This document shows, one piece after another, positions 1 through 9,363 of a stretch of DNA of 12,100 nt; the stretch's first letter is position 1, and every line of letters begins with the position of its first letter. The DNA is from Magnetospirillum sp. (GTDB lineage Bacteria > Pseudomonadota > Alphaproteobacteria > Rhodospirillales > Magnetospirillaceae): assembly GCA_016183945.1 (NCBI GenBank), contig JACPDP010000056.1, forward strand, positions 1 through 12,100, given 5' to 3'. A model generated the notes under the pieces. The model did not search any database. It worked only from the letters and a program-made list of their open reading frames with translations, and was not told where the DNA came from. Both the position numbers and the translations under genes were made by a program.

Positions 1-138
1 CATCAGATTGGCGCTGCGCACCTCCAGCATCGTCGCCACCAGCAGCGACAGCTTGCCCCGCTGCGTCTTGCGCTGGCCTGGAAGCCGCGCCGCCAAATCT
101 GCCGAGATCGACTCGGCCAAACGCTCGATTCCCCCCAT
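1..138 (-). CDS. IS4-family-like transposase, N-terminal 46 residues (runs off left edge)
   Basis: Reading the minus strand from ATG at 138 gives 46 open codons to the window edge. The peptide begins MGGIERLAESIS and contains RLPGQRKTQRGKL followed by LLVATMLEVRSANLM. I recognise this as the N-terminal pattern of IS4-type (DDE) transposases. A strong Shine-Dalgarno (GGAGG, complement of 146-150) lies 7 nt before the ATG, which supports the start. The catalytic DDE residues would lie outside the window, so whether the element is intact cannot be judged. The gene points away from glyQ. The family call rests on this short N-terminal match only. Confidence 0.6.
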   Translation of the reverse strand, partial: MGGIERLAESISADLAARLPGQRKTQRGKLSLLVATMLEVRSANLM

Positions 139-239
139 CCACACGCCTCCGCTCCATCAAGGGCGGACTCCTTGAATCACGCGGGGATTCCTGACGTAAA
201 GAAAACTGATCCGTGGTGAGGGATGGCCACCGCGCCGAC
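139..239. other. Transposase upstream region, probable outer end of the insertion sequence
   Basis: This is non-coding DNA between the transposase start and the glyQ promoter. It holds two short inverted repeats: TCAAGG at 157-162 with CCTTGA at 170-175, and GAATC at 174-178 with GATTC at 186-190. The tip and terminal repeat of the element should lie somewhere here, but with only one end visible I cannot place the boundary or a target duplication. Confidence 0.35.
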
Positions 240-268
240 TTGACCGTTCGCGGGGCTGTCGCTAGGGT
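240..268 (+). promoter_or_regulatory. Predicted sigma70-type promoter of glyQS
   Basis: A -35 element TTGACC (240-245) and a -10 element TAGGGT (263-268) are separated by exactly 17 nt. Transcription would start near 275, giving a leader of about 24 nt before the glyQ ATG at 299. This placement argues against translation starting at the in-frame GTG at 272. It is a consensus match only. Confidence 0.5.
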
Positions 269-298
269 GCGGTGCGGCATCCACCCAAGGCGGTTTTC

Positions 299-1162
299 AT
301 GGCTTCCAAGCCCAGCTTCCAGCAGCTCATCCTGACGTTGCAGGCCTTCTGGGCCGAGCAGGGGTGCGTCATCCTGCAACCCTACGACATGGAAGTGGGC
401 GCCGGAACCTTCCATCCCGCCACCACGTTGCGCGCCCTCGGGCCGCAGCCGTGGAAATGCGCCTATGTGCAGCCGTCGCGGCGGCCCAAGGACGGCCGCT
501 ACGGCGAGAACCCCAACCGGCTGCAGCATTACTACCAGTTCCAGGTGCTGCTGAAGCCCAGCCCGCAGAACTCGCAGGAGCTCTACCTGGAGTCGCTGAA
601 GCGTCTCGGCGTCGATCCCTTGGCCCACGACATCCGCTTCGTCGAGGACGATTGGGAGAGCCCGACGCTGGGCGCCTGGGGCCTCGGCTGGGAGGTGTGG
701 TGCGACGGCATGGAGGTCACCCAGTTCACCTATTTCCAGCAGGTGGGCGGCATCGAATGCGATCCGGTGGCGGTGGAGCTGACCTACGGCCTTGAGCGCC
801 TCGCCATGTACATCCAGGGCGTCGAGAACGTCTACGACCTCGACTTCAACGGCGACGGCGTCAGATACGGCGACGTGTTCCTCCAGGCCGAGCGCGAGTA
901 CTCCGCCCACAACTTCGAGCACGCCGACACCGAAATGCTGTTGCGCCACTTCCTCGATGCCGAGAAGGAATGCCAGCAGCTGCTGGCCGCCAAGCTGGCG
1001 CTGCCCGCCTATGACCAGGCCATCAAGGCCAGCCACCGTTTCAACCTGCTGGACGCCCGCGGCGTCATCTCGGTGACCGAGCGCCAGGCCTATATCGGCC
1101 GCGTCCGCACCCTCGCCAAGGCCTGCTGCGAAGGCTGGCTCACCTCGCGTGGGGAGGCCTGA
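299..1162 (+). CDS. glyQ: Glycyl-tRNA synthetase alpha subunit
   Basis: Catalytic alpha subunit of the bacterial alpha2beta2 glycyl-tRNA synthetase, a cytoplasmic class II enzyme that activates glycine with ATP and charges tRNA-Gly. The 287-aa product matches the family along its whole length: [17 protein letters not shown] near residues 21-37, [19 protein letters not shown] at 58-76 (motif 2 region), [20 protein letters not shown] at 127-146 and [10 protein letters not shown] at 162-171 (motif 3). The ATG at 299 is preferred over the in-frame GTG at 272: it has an AAGG element 8 nt upstream, the product starts like other GlyQ proteins, and 272 lies upstream of the predicted transcription start. 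It ends 3 nt before glyS, so the subunits are co-transcribed and probably translationally coupled. Confidence 0.97.
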   Translation: MASKPSFQQLILTLQAFWAEQGCVILQPYDMEVGAGTFHPATTLRALGPQPWKCAYVQPSRRPKDGRYGENPNRLQHYYQFQVLLKPSPQNSQELYLESLKRLGVDPLAHDIRFVEDDWESPTLGAWGLGWEVWCDGMEVTQFTYFQQVGGIECDPVAVELTYGLERLAMYIQGVENVYDLDFNGDGVRYGDVFLQAEREYSAHNFEHADTEMLLRHFLDAEKECQQLLAAKLALPAYDQAIKASHRFNLLDARGVISVTERQAYIGRVRTLAKACCEGWLTSRGEA

Positions 1163-1165
1163 ACC

Positions 1166-3235
1166 ATGGCCGAGCTTCTTCTCGAAATCCTCTCCGAGGA
1201 AATCCCCGCCCGCATGCAGGGCCGCGCCGCCGAGGATCTGCACAGGCTGGTCACCGACGCGCTGAAGGCCAACGGACTGACCTTCGACGCCGCCCGCGCC
1301 TATGCCGGCCCGCGCCGCCTCGCCCTGGTGGTGGAAGGTCTGCCGCTGGCCGGCCCTGACGTGGCGGAAGAGCGCCGCGGCCCGCGCGTCGGCGCGCCGG
1401 ATCAGGCCATGGAGGGCTTCCTCAAATCCACCGGCCTGTCGCTGGAGCAGTTGGAGAAGCGCGACGCCGGCAAGGGCGAGTTCTGGTTCGCCGTGATCTC
1501 GAAGAAGGGCCGCGCCACCACCGAGGTGGTCAAGGAAGCGGTCGAGGCCGCCATGGCCGGCTTCCCGTGGCCCAAGTCGCAGCGCTGGGGCGCCAACACG
1601 GTGCGCTGGGTGCGGCCGGTGCAGTCCATCCTGTGCCTGTTCGACGGCACGGTGGTGCCGGTGACGTTCGGCCCCATCGCCTCGTCCAACACCACGCGCG
1701 GCCATCGCTTCCTGGCTCCGGCCGAATTCGCCGTCAAGGACTTCGCCGAGTATTTCGCCCGGCTCTCCGACGCCAAGGTGATGCTCGACCCGGTCGAGCG
1801 CCGTCACGCCATCCTGCGTCAGGCCGAGGAGGCCGCCGCCGCCGAGGGGCTGGTGCTGCGCGCCGACGACGGCCTGCTGGCCGAGGTCTGCGGTCTGGTG
1901 GAGTGGCCCACCGTGCTGGTGGGCAGCATCGACGACACCTTCATGGGCGTGCCGCAGGAGGTGCTGATCACCTCGATGCGCTCGCACCAGAAGTACTTCT
2001 CGCTGTTGACCAAGGACGGCAAGCTGGCGCCGCGCTTCCTGGTGGTCTCCAACATGGTCGCCTCGGACGGCGGCAAGGCGGTGGTGGCGGGGAACCAGCG
2101 AGTGCTGCGGGCGCGGCTGTCCGATGCCGCCTTCTTCTGGGAGACCGACCGCAAGCACGCGTTGCGCAGCCGGCTGCCCAAGCTGTCCGACCGCACCTTC
2201 TACGCCGGCCTGGGCACGGTGGCCGACAAGGTGGAGCGCATCCAGACCCTGGTGTCGCAGTTGCCCTTTCTCTCCATGGAGCAGAAGGGCGCCGCCCTGG
2301 TGGCCGCCACCCTGTGCAAGGCCGACCTGTCCTCCGAGATGGTGGGCGAGTTCCCCGAGCTGCAGGGCATCATGGGGCGCTACTACGCGCTGAACGACGG
2401 CCTGTCGCCCGAGGTGGCCGACGCCATCGCCGAGCATTACGCGCCGCAGGGGCCGGGCGACGGCTGCCCCACCGCCGCCGTCAGCGTGGCGGTGTCGCTG
2501 GCCGACAAGGTGGACAGCCTGGTCGGCTTCTTCGCCATCGACGAAAAGCCCACCGGCTCCAAGGACCCGTTCGCGCTACGCCGCCAGGCGCTCGGCGTCA
2601 TCCGGCTGGTGGTGGAGAACGGGCTCAGGCTGCCGCTGACCAAGCTGTTCACGCAGGCTCACGCCGCCTTCGCCCAGGGTACGCTGACGCGCTCGGCCGA
2701 CGAGGTCGCCCGCGACCTGCTCGACTTCTTCGCCGACCGCCTCAAGGTGGCGCTGAAGGAAAAGGGCGTCCGTCACGACCTGATCACCGCGGTGTTCGCC
2801 CTGGGGGGTGAGGACGATCTGGTGCGCCTGCTGGCCCGGGTCGATGCCCTGGCCGAGTTCCTGCGCAGCGACGACGGCGCCAATCTGCTGGTGGCCTATC
2901 GCCGCGCCGCCAACATCGTGCGCATCGAAGAGAAGAAGGACGGCACGGTCTATGCCGGCCCGGCCGACGCGGCCCTGCTCGACCAGCCCGAGGAGCGCGC
3001 GCTGCATGCCGCGCTGGCCGAGGTGGCGGCGGGGGTCGACAGGGCGGTCAAGGCCGAGGCCTTCGCCGCGGCCATGACGGTGCTGGCCAGGCTGCGCCAG
3101 CCGGTGGATTTCTTCTTCGACCGCGTGACGGTCAATGCCGACGATGCCGCGCTGCGGGTCAACCGGCTGAAGCTTCTGGCGGAAATCGGCGTCGCCATGG
3201 GGCGCGTCGCGGATTTCTCCCGGGTAGAAGGCTGA
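1166..3235 (+). CDS. glyS: Glycyl-tRNA synthetase beta subunit
   Basis: Beta subunit of the tetrameric glycyl-tRNA synthetase; it binds and positions tRNA-Gly for the alpha subunit. At 689 aa it has the usual family length. Family hallmarks are [12 protein letters not shown] at residues 7-17, [10 protein letters not shown] near 147-156, TTRGHRF at 177-182, SHQKYF around His274, the stretch [20 protein letters not shown] in the middle, [19 protein letters not shown] from 447 (HD-like domain region) and [11 protein letters not shown] in the C-terminal DALR-type anticodon-binding region. The start ATG has GGGGAGG (1151-1157) directly upstream, overlapping the end of glyQ. No truncation or frameshift is seen. 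It forms a two-gene operon with glyQ. Confidence 0.97.
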   Translation: MAELLLEILSEEIPARMQGRAAEDLHRLVTDALKANGLTFDAARAYAGPRRLALVVEGLPLAGPDVAEERRGPRVGAPDQAMEGFLKSTGLSLEQLEKRDAGKGEFWFAVISKKGRATTEVVKEAVEAAMAGFPWPKSQRWGANTVRWVRPVQSILCLFDGTVVPVTFGPIASSNTTRGHRFLAPAEFAVKDFAEYFARLSDAKVMLDPVERRHAILRQAEEAAAAEGLVLRADDGLLAEVCGLVEWPTVLVGSIDDTFMGVPQEVLITSMRSHQKYFSLLTKDGKLAPRFLVVSNMVASDGGKAVVAGNQRVLRARLSDAAFFWETDRKHALRSRLPKLSDRTFYAGLGTVADKVERIQTLVSQLPFLSMEQKGAALVAATLCKADLSSEMVGEFPELQGIMGRYYALNDGLSPEVADAIAEHYAPQGPGDGCPTAAVSVAVSLADKVDSLVGFFAIDEKPTGSKDPFALRRQALGVIRLVVENGLRLPLTKLFTQAHAAFAQGTLTRSADEVARDLLDFFADRLKVALKEKGVRHDLITAVFALGGEDDLVRLLARVDALAEFLRSDDGANLLVAYRRAANIVRIEEKKDGTVYAGPADAALLDQPEERALHAALAEVAAGVDRAVKAEAFAAAMTVLARLRQPVDFFFDRVTVNADDAALRVNRLKLLAEIGVAMGRVADFSRVEG

Positions 3236-3237
3236 TT

Positions 3238-3261
3238 TTCGGGTATAACTTCGGGTATAAC
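3238..3261 (+). repeat. Tandem 12-bp repeat carrying two TATAAC (-10-like) boxes
   Basis: Two exact head-to-tail copies of TTCGGGTATAAC occupy 3238-3249 and 3250-3261, directly after the glyS stop. Each ends in TATAAC (3244-3249 and 3256-3261), a close match to a -10 hexamer. A weak -35 candidate, TGATTT (3233-3238), sits 17 nt before the second box. This may be the ppdK promoter. The duplication is seen directly; the promoter role is inference. Confidence 0.4.
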
Positions 3262-3323
3262 ACGGAGCCCGCATGAACGGGCCAGGGTCGGTAATTCAAA
3301 TTCAGGGGTCGAGAGGGCACATC

Positions 3324-5974
<2,651 letters not shown>

Positions 5975-5984
5975 CCAAAAAAGG

Positions 5985-6012
5985 AAAGGCCCCCGGAAAC
6001 GGGGGCCTTTTT
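5985..6012 (+). terminator. Rho-independent terminator of ppdK
   Basis: A perfect 11-bp stem (AAAGGCCCCCG at 5985-5995 with CGGGGGCCTTT at 6000-6010) closes on a GAAA tetraloop and runs into TTTTT at 6008-6012. It begins 10 nt after the ppdK stop codon. The A-rich stretch on its left side may let it also act on the minus strand for the convergent gene ending at 6095. Confidence 0.9.
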
Positions 6013-6018
6013 CGGTGT

Positions 6019-6077
6019 CCATGGAGCGCGGGCGTCCCGCCCGCCGGGAATGCGGGCGGGACGCCCGCGCTCCAAGG
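6019..6077. repeat. Long perfect palindrome, dispersed-repeat type
   Basis: Arms 6022-6044 and 6052-6074 are perfectly complementary over 23 bp, with a 7-nt loop (CGGGAAT). Beyond one mismatch the pairing continues with CC (6019-6020) and GG (6076-6077). The core is rich in GCGGGCG/CGCCCGC. It follows the ppdK terminator immediately and lies between convergent genes. The architecture is that of a REP-like dispersed palindrome; similar GC-rich palindromes are common between genes in many bacteria. Copy number in this genome cannot be seen here. Confidence 0.75.
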
Positions 6078-6094
6078 CTACCATAAGATGCGCC

Positions 6095-6661
6095 TTACCA
6101 GTAGCGCACCCGCCCGGTGTCGATGTGGACGAAGTCCGAGGCCGGGTACATGCCGACGCCCCCCGCCTTCAGGCTGGCGGCGGCGCGGCCGATGGTGCGC
6201 ACGCCGTAGCCGGGCATGCGGATGTCGACGGCGCGGCCCTGCACGTGCAGGCTGTGATGCGCCACCCCGTCGCCGGTCGAGGCCAGCATGGCGTTGGTCT
6301 GTGGCGAGCGGTAGCCCGAGATGATGTGCAGCGCCCCCTTCGAGCCGAAGCGGCGATGCACCGCCACCATCAGGTCGAGCAGCGTGGGATCGATGGCGTG
6401 CACCGCACCCGAGCGGTGGTCGCGCAGGAAGCGGCTGGCCTGGGCGATGGACTTGGGTTGGTAGCGGCCGTTGGCCCAATAGACCGTCTTCAACCACTCG
6501 CCGGTATGGGTGTTGTAGAGGTTGAGCGAGCGCTCGGGCAGCTTGCGGACGGCCGCTTCAAGCGGGCTGGCCAGCAGCAATCCGGTTGCCGCGCCCAGGC
6601 CGGATGCCAGGAAACCGCGCCGGGTGACCCCGGTCCCAATCTCCCCCTCGGACACGTCCAT
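6095..6661 (-). CDS. Tat-exported YcbK/DUF882-family (M15-like) murein peptidase
   Basis: Predicted periplasmic Zn-dependent peptidase of the YcbK (DUF882) group within the M15 fold; the E. coli member MepK cleaves peptidoglycan cross-links. The 188-aa product has a twin-arginine signal, TRRGFLASG at residues 13-21, followed by a hydrophobic stretch ending ASPLEAA near 31-37. The Zn-binding pattern is complete: ISGYRSPQTNAML at 114-126, H139-x-x-G-x-A-x-D146, and FVHIDTG with His179. The start ATG 6661 has an AGGGGGG run about 9 nt upstream. Transcription converges on ppdK and diverges from mobA. The substrate is inferred from the family. Confidence 0.88.
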   Translation of the reverse strand: MDVSEGEIGTGVTRRGFLASGLGAATGLLLASPLEAAVRKLPERSLNLYNTHTGEWLKTVYWANGRYQPKSIAQASRFLRDHRSGAVHAIDPTLLDLMVAVHRRFGSKGALHIISGYRSPQTNAMLASTGDGVAHHSLHVQGRAVDIRMPGYGVRTIGRAAASLKAGGVGMYPASDFVHIDTGRVRYW

Positions 6662-6722
6662 CGGCTTATGCCCCCCCTAAGGTGTTATACGTATCTACCA
6701 TCGGGGGCGGGTGGCAAGTCAA
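6662..6722 (-). promoter_or_regulatory. Possible promoter of the YcbK-like gene in the divergent intergenic region
   Basis: Reading the minus strand, TATAAC (complement of 6684-6689) lies 22 nt before the ATG and could be a -10 box. A good -35-like TTGACT (complement of 6717-6722) is present but is 27 nt from that box. Its better-spaced partner would be TAGATA (complement of 6692-6697) at 19 nt. The exact pairing is uncertain. Confidence 0.3.
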
Positions 6723-6819
6723 CCATTCCCCACAAGAAGTAGACAACATGTCACAGGGTCCGCTTGCAGCCGGCGCCGTCGCCGTGAGAAAACGGCTGCC
6801 GGAAGCGGAGGTCTCGGTG

Positions 6820-7437
6820 ATGATCGACCAGGTGGCGGGCGTGATCCTGGCGGGCGGGCTGGCCCGGCGCATGGGTGGCGGCGATAAGGCGTTGTTGCCG
6901 CTGGCCGGCCGATCGCTGGTCGAGCACATCGTGGCCCGTGTCCGCCCCCAGGTGGCAAGGCTGGTGCTGAATGTCAACGGCGACGCTCAGCGCTTCGCCA
7001 CCGCCGGTGTGCCGGTGGTGCCCGACGATGTTCCCGGTTTCCCCGGGCCGCTGGCCGGCGTCCTGGCCGGCATGGAATGGGCCGCGGCCGAGGTGCCGGG
7101 CTGCCCCTGGATCGCCAGCTTCCCCGGCGACGCGCCGCTGTTGCCGCTTGATCTCGTGGCCCGGCTGGCGGCAGCGGTGGCGGATCAGGGGGCGGAGATG
7201 GCCTGCGCCGCCTCGGGCGGGCGCATCCACCCGGTGATCGGGTTGTGGCCGGTGGCGCTGGCCGGCGCGCTGCGCCGCGCCCTGGTGGAGGAGGACATCC
7301 GCCGGATCGACCGCTGGACCGCCCGTTACCGTCTGGCGGTGGTGGAGTGGTCCGAGGGCGCGCTGGACCCGTTCTACAACGTCAACACCCCCGACGATCT
7401 TGCCCGCCTGGAAAGAATGGTGATCCGCCATGACTGA
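6820..7437 (+). CDS. mobA: Molybdenum cofactor guanylyltransferase
   Basis: Transfers GMP from GTP to molybdopterin to form the guanine dinucleotide cofactor used by DMSO-reductase-family enzymes, including formate dehydrogenases. The 205-aa product has the nucleotidyltransferase signature LAGGLARRMGGGDKALL at residues 10-26, FPGDAPLLP at 101-109 with Asp104 as likely Mg ligand, and the family-typical ending YNVNTPDDLARLE. Start choice: ATG 6820 has CGGAGGT at 6805-6811, 8 nt upstream, and gives normal family length. The open frame continues upstream (ATG 6748), but those residues do not resemble MobA. The last 8 nt overlap fdhD. Confidence 0.92.
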   Translation: MIDQVAGVILAGGLARRMGGGDKALLPLAGRSLVEHIVARVRPQVARLVLNVNGDAQRFATAGVPVVPDDVPGFPGPLAGVLAGMEWAAAEVPGCPWIASFPGDAPLLPLDLVARLAAAVADQGAEMACAASGGRIHPVIGLWPVALAGALRRALVEEDIRRIDRWTARYRLAVVEWSEGALDPFYNVNTPDDLARLERMVIRHD

Positions 7438-8239
7438 AATGTTGATCGGACCCAACCCCGACGATCCCCGTCTGGTGGAGCGGGTCGGCGGCCAGGACGA
7501 GAACGGCGGGGCGGTGGAGATTTCGGTGCCGACCGAGCGGCCGCTCACCCTCTACCTCAACGGCCAGGAGGTGGTCACCATGATGACCATCGGCGACTAT
7601 CCGGAATATCTGGCGCTGGGCTTCCTGTTGAACCAGAACATGCTGAAGCTGGACGACGAGGTCACCGCGGTCGACTACGACACCGAAATCGAGACGGTGG
7701 TGGTGCGCACCTCCACCCGCACCGATTTCGAGGAGAAGCTGCGGAAGAAGACGCAGACCTCGGGCTGCGCCCAGGGCACCGTGTTCGGCGACCTGATGGA
7801 GCGGTTCGACCAGGTCACCCTGCCTGCCGACGCCCGCCTGACGGTGCCGCAGCTGCTGGCCCTGTTGAAGGCCATCAACACCACCCCCAGCCTTTACCTC
7901 GAGGCCGGAGCGATCCACGGCTGCGTGCTGGCCCGGGGGGCGCAGCCGCTGATCTACATGGAGGACGTCGGCCGCCACAACGCCGTCGACAAGATCGCCG
8001 GCTACATGTTTCGCCATGGCATCGGCGGTGGCGACACGGTGTTCTACACCACCGGGCGGCTGACCAGCGAGATGGTGGTCAAGACGGTGCAGATGGGCAT
8101 TCCCATCCTGGTGTCGCGCTCGGGCTTCACCGCCTGGGGGGTGCAACTGGCGCGCAAAGCCGGGTTGACCCTGATCGGCCGCGCCAAGGGCAAACGGTTC
8201 ATCGTGCTCTCGGGGGCCGAGCGGCTGTTACGGGATTGA
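7430..8239 (+). CDS. fdhD: Formate dehydrogenase accessory sulfurtransferase FdhD
   Basis: FdhD passes sulfur from a cysteine desulfurase to the bis-MGD cofactor, a step needed for active formate dehydrogenase. The 269-aa protein has the family core: SGCAQGTVFGD with Cys113, HGCVLARG, YMEDVGRHNAVDKIAGY and TTGRLTSEMVVKTVQMGIP followed by LVSRSGFTAWG. Only one cysteine is present where E. coli FdhD has a CxxC pair (the motif here is CAQG). The ATG lies inside the end of mobA (8-nt overlap, different frame), implying translational coupling. MobA product is the cofactor that FdhD acts on, so the pairing is functionally coherent. No formate dehydrogenase structural gene is in the window. Confidence 0.94.
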   Translation: MTEMLIGPNPDDPRLVERVGGQDENGGAVEISVPTERPLTLYLNGQEVVTMMTIGDYPEYLALGFLLNQNMLKLDDEVTAVDYDTEIETVVVRTSTRTDFEEKLRKKTQTSGCAQGTVFGDLMERFDQVTLPADARLTVPQLLALLKAINTTPSLYLEAGAIHGCVLARGAQPLIYMEDVGRHNAVDKIAGYMFRHGIGGGDTVFYTTGRLTSEMVVKTVQMGIPILVSRSGFTAWGVQLARKAGLTLIGRAKGKRFIVLSGAERLLRD

Positions 8240-8270
8240 AATAGGGCGTCCGCGCGGGTAGAACCCTGTC

Positions 8271-8891
8271 ATGGAAGCCCACGAAGCCCACGAAAAGATC
8301 CACGAGGCCGCCCACGCCCACGCCGCTCAGGGGGCCGAACATCACGAGAAGGTCGGCCGCAACCGGCGCATCGCGGTGCTGATCAGCGTGCTGGCGGCCC
8401 TGCTCGCCATTATCGAGATGGGCGGCAAGGGCGCACAGAACACCTCGCTGGCGGCCAATATCGAGGCCGCCAATCTGTGGTCGTTCTTCCAGGCCAAGAC
8501 CATCCGCATGACCACCATGCGTACCGCCGCCGATTCGCTGGAGACGGTGCAGCCGGGCGGCCTGCCCGCCGACACGGCGGCCGCCTGGGCCAAGCGGATC
8601 ACCGACTGGCGCACCGCCGCCACCCGCTACGACTCGGAGCCCGACACCGGCGAGGGCCGTAAGGAGCTGGCTGCCCGGGCCAAGCAGGCCGAGTCGCGCC
8701 GCGACCACGCCATGGCGGCCTACCACATGTTCGAATACGGTGCCGCGGCGCTGCAGATCGGCATCGTGCTGGCCTCGGCGGCGGTGGTCACCGGCATGGT
8801 GGCGCTGGCGCTGGCGGCCGGTGGCCTGGGGGCGGTGGGCCTGGCGTTCGGCGTGCTGGGCTGGTTCGCCCCGACCCTGATCCACCTGTAG
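8271..8891 (+). CDS. DUF4337-family membrane protein with histidine-rich N-terminus
   Basis: The 206-aa protein resembles DUF4337 (function unknown): a short basic segment GRNRR, a membrane span RIAVLISVLAALLAIIE near residues 33-49, then GAQNTSLAANIEAANLWSFF and a long soluble helical part with ETVQPGG. The C-terminus holds two further hydrophobic segments (about 155-177 and 179-203), giving a predicted three-span inner-membrane protein. The first 27 residues are His/Glu/Ala-rich, with His at 4, 7, 11, 15, 17, 24 and 25, which might bind metal. An in-frame TAG at 8259-8261 fixes ATG 8271 as the first possible start. The Shine-Dalgarno is weak. It follows fdhD by 31 nt and may be read through from it. 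Confidence 0.75.
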   Translation: MEAHEAHEKIHEAAHAHAAQGAEHHEKVGRNRRIAVLISVLAALLAIIEMGGKGAQNTSLAANIEAANLWSFFQAKTIRMTTMRTAADSLETVQPGGLPADTAAAWAKRITDWRTAATRYDSEPDTGEGRKELAARAKQAESRRDHAMAAYHMFEYGAAALQIGIVLASAAVVTGMVALALAAGGLGAVGLAFGVLGWFAPTLIHL

Positions 8892-8900
8892 GTCGACAGC

Positions 8901-9353
8901 TCAGCAGAACTCCGGCCGTTCGGCCCCGTACTGGCACAGCTCGATGACGGCACCGTCGGGATCGGTGGCATAGCACATGCGCTTGCCGCCGCGGACAATG
9001 TCGTGCGGCACCTCGACCACGGCGACACCCAGGCGGGTGGCCAGGTCGTCGATGTTGTCGACCCGCAGCGCGAAGTGGCGCAGGCCGGGGGTGGTGTGCC
9101 GCGAATTGAGCGCCAGCGGCCGCCCGTCGACGTCCTCGAAGGCCAGCAATTCAATGCGGCAGCCACCGTCGCGGCGGTCGAGGATGACGCAGCGCGCCCG
9201 CACGCCGACGGTTCCGGTGAGGCGCTCATACCACGGCCCGTCGAGGCGGCGATCCATCGCCACCGCCAGTCCCGGCAGGTGGCGGTAAAAGGCCAGCGAG
9301 CGCTCCATGTCGGAAACCACCACGTTGACGTGGTCCAGGCCGAGGATCGCCAT
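8901..9353 (-). CDS. VOC-superfamily (glyoxalase/dioxygenase-fold) protein
   Basis: Predicted single-chain VOC metalloprotein of 150 aa. It shows the paired beta-alpha-beta-beta-beta layout: LDHVNVVVSDMERSLAFY at residues 6-23 opens the first module and LRHFALRVDNIDDL at 91-104 opens the second. All four canonical metal ligands are in place: His8, Glu68 (RIELLAF), His93 and Glu138 (VIELCQYG). The substrate cannot be assigned; glyoxalase, epimerase and thiol-transferase groups share this fold. Start ATG 9353 gives a family-like MAILGLDHVN; the longer frame to 9428 would run inside the upstream gene. It starts 10 nt after the upstream minus-strand gene stops, so the two probably form an operon. 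It ends 9 nt from the convergent DUF4337 gene. Confidence 0.85.
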   Translation of the reverse strand: MAILGLDHVNVVVSDMERSLAFYRHLPGLAVAMDRRLDGPWYERLTGTVGVRARCVILDRRDGGCRIELLAFEDVDGRPLALNSRHTTPGLRHFALRVDNIDDLATRLGVAVVEVPHDIVRGGKRMCYATDPDGAVIELCQYGAERPEFC

Positions 9354-9363
9354 CACGCCGCCA

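Noticed and set aside
272..298. GTG at 272 as the glyQ start
   Set aside because: It has no ribosome site, the extra residues are not family-like, and it falls upstream of the predicted transcription start near 275.
1567..2811. 414-aa open frame inside glyS in another frame
   Set aside because: It is Arg/Gly/Ala-rich shadow translation within an unambiguous glyS.
6682..6819. N-terminal extension of MobA to 6748 or 6682
   Set aside because: The added residues do not match MobA, and the strong CGGAGGT site serves ATG 6820.
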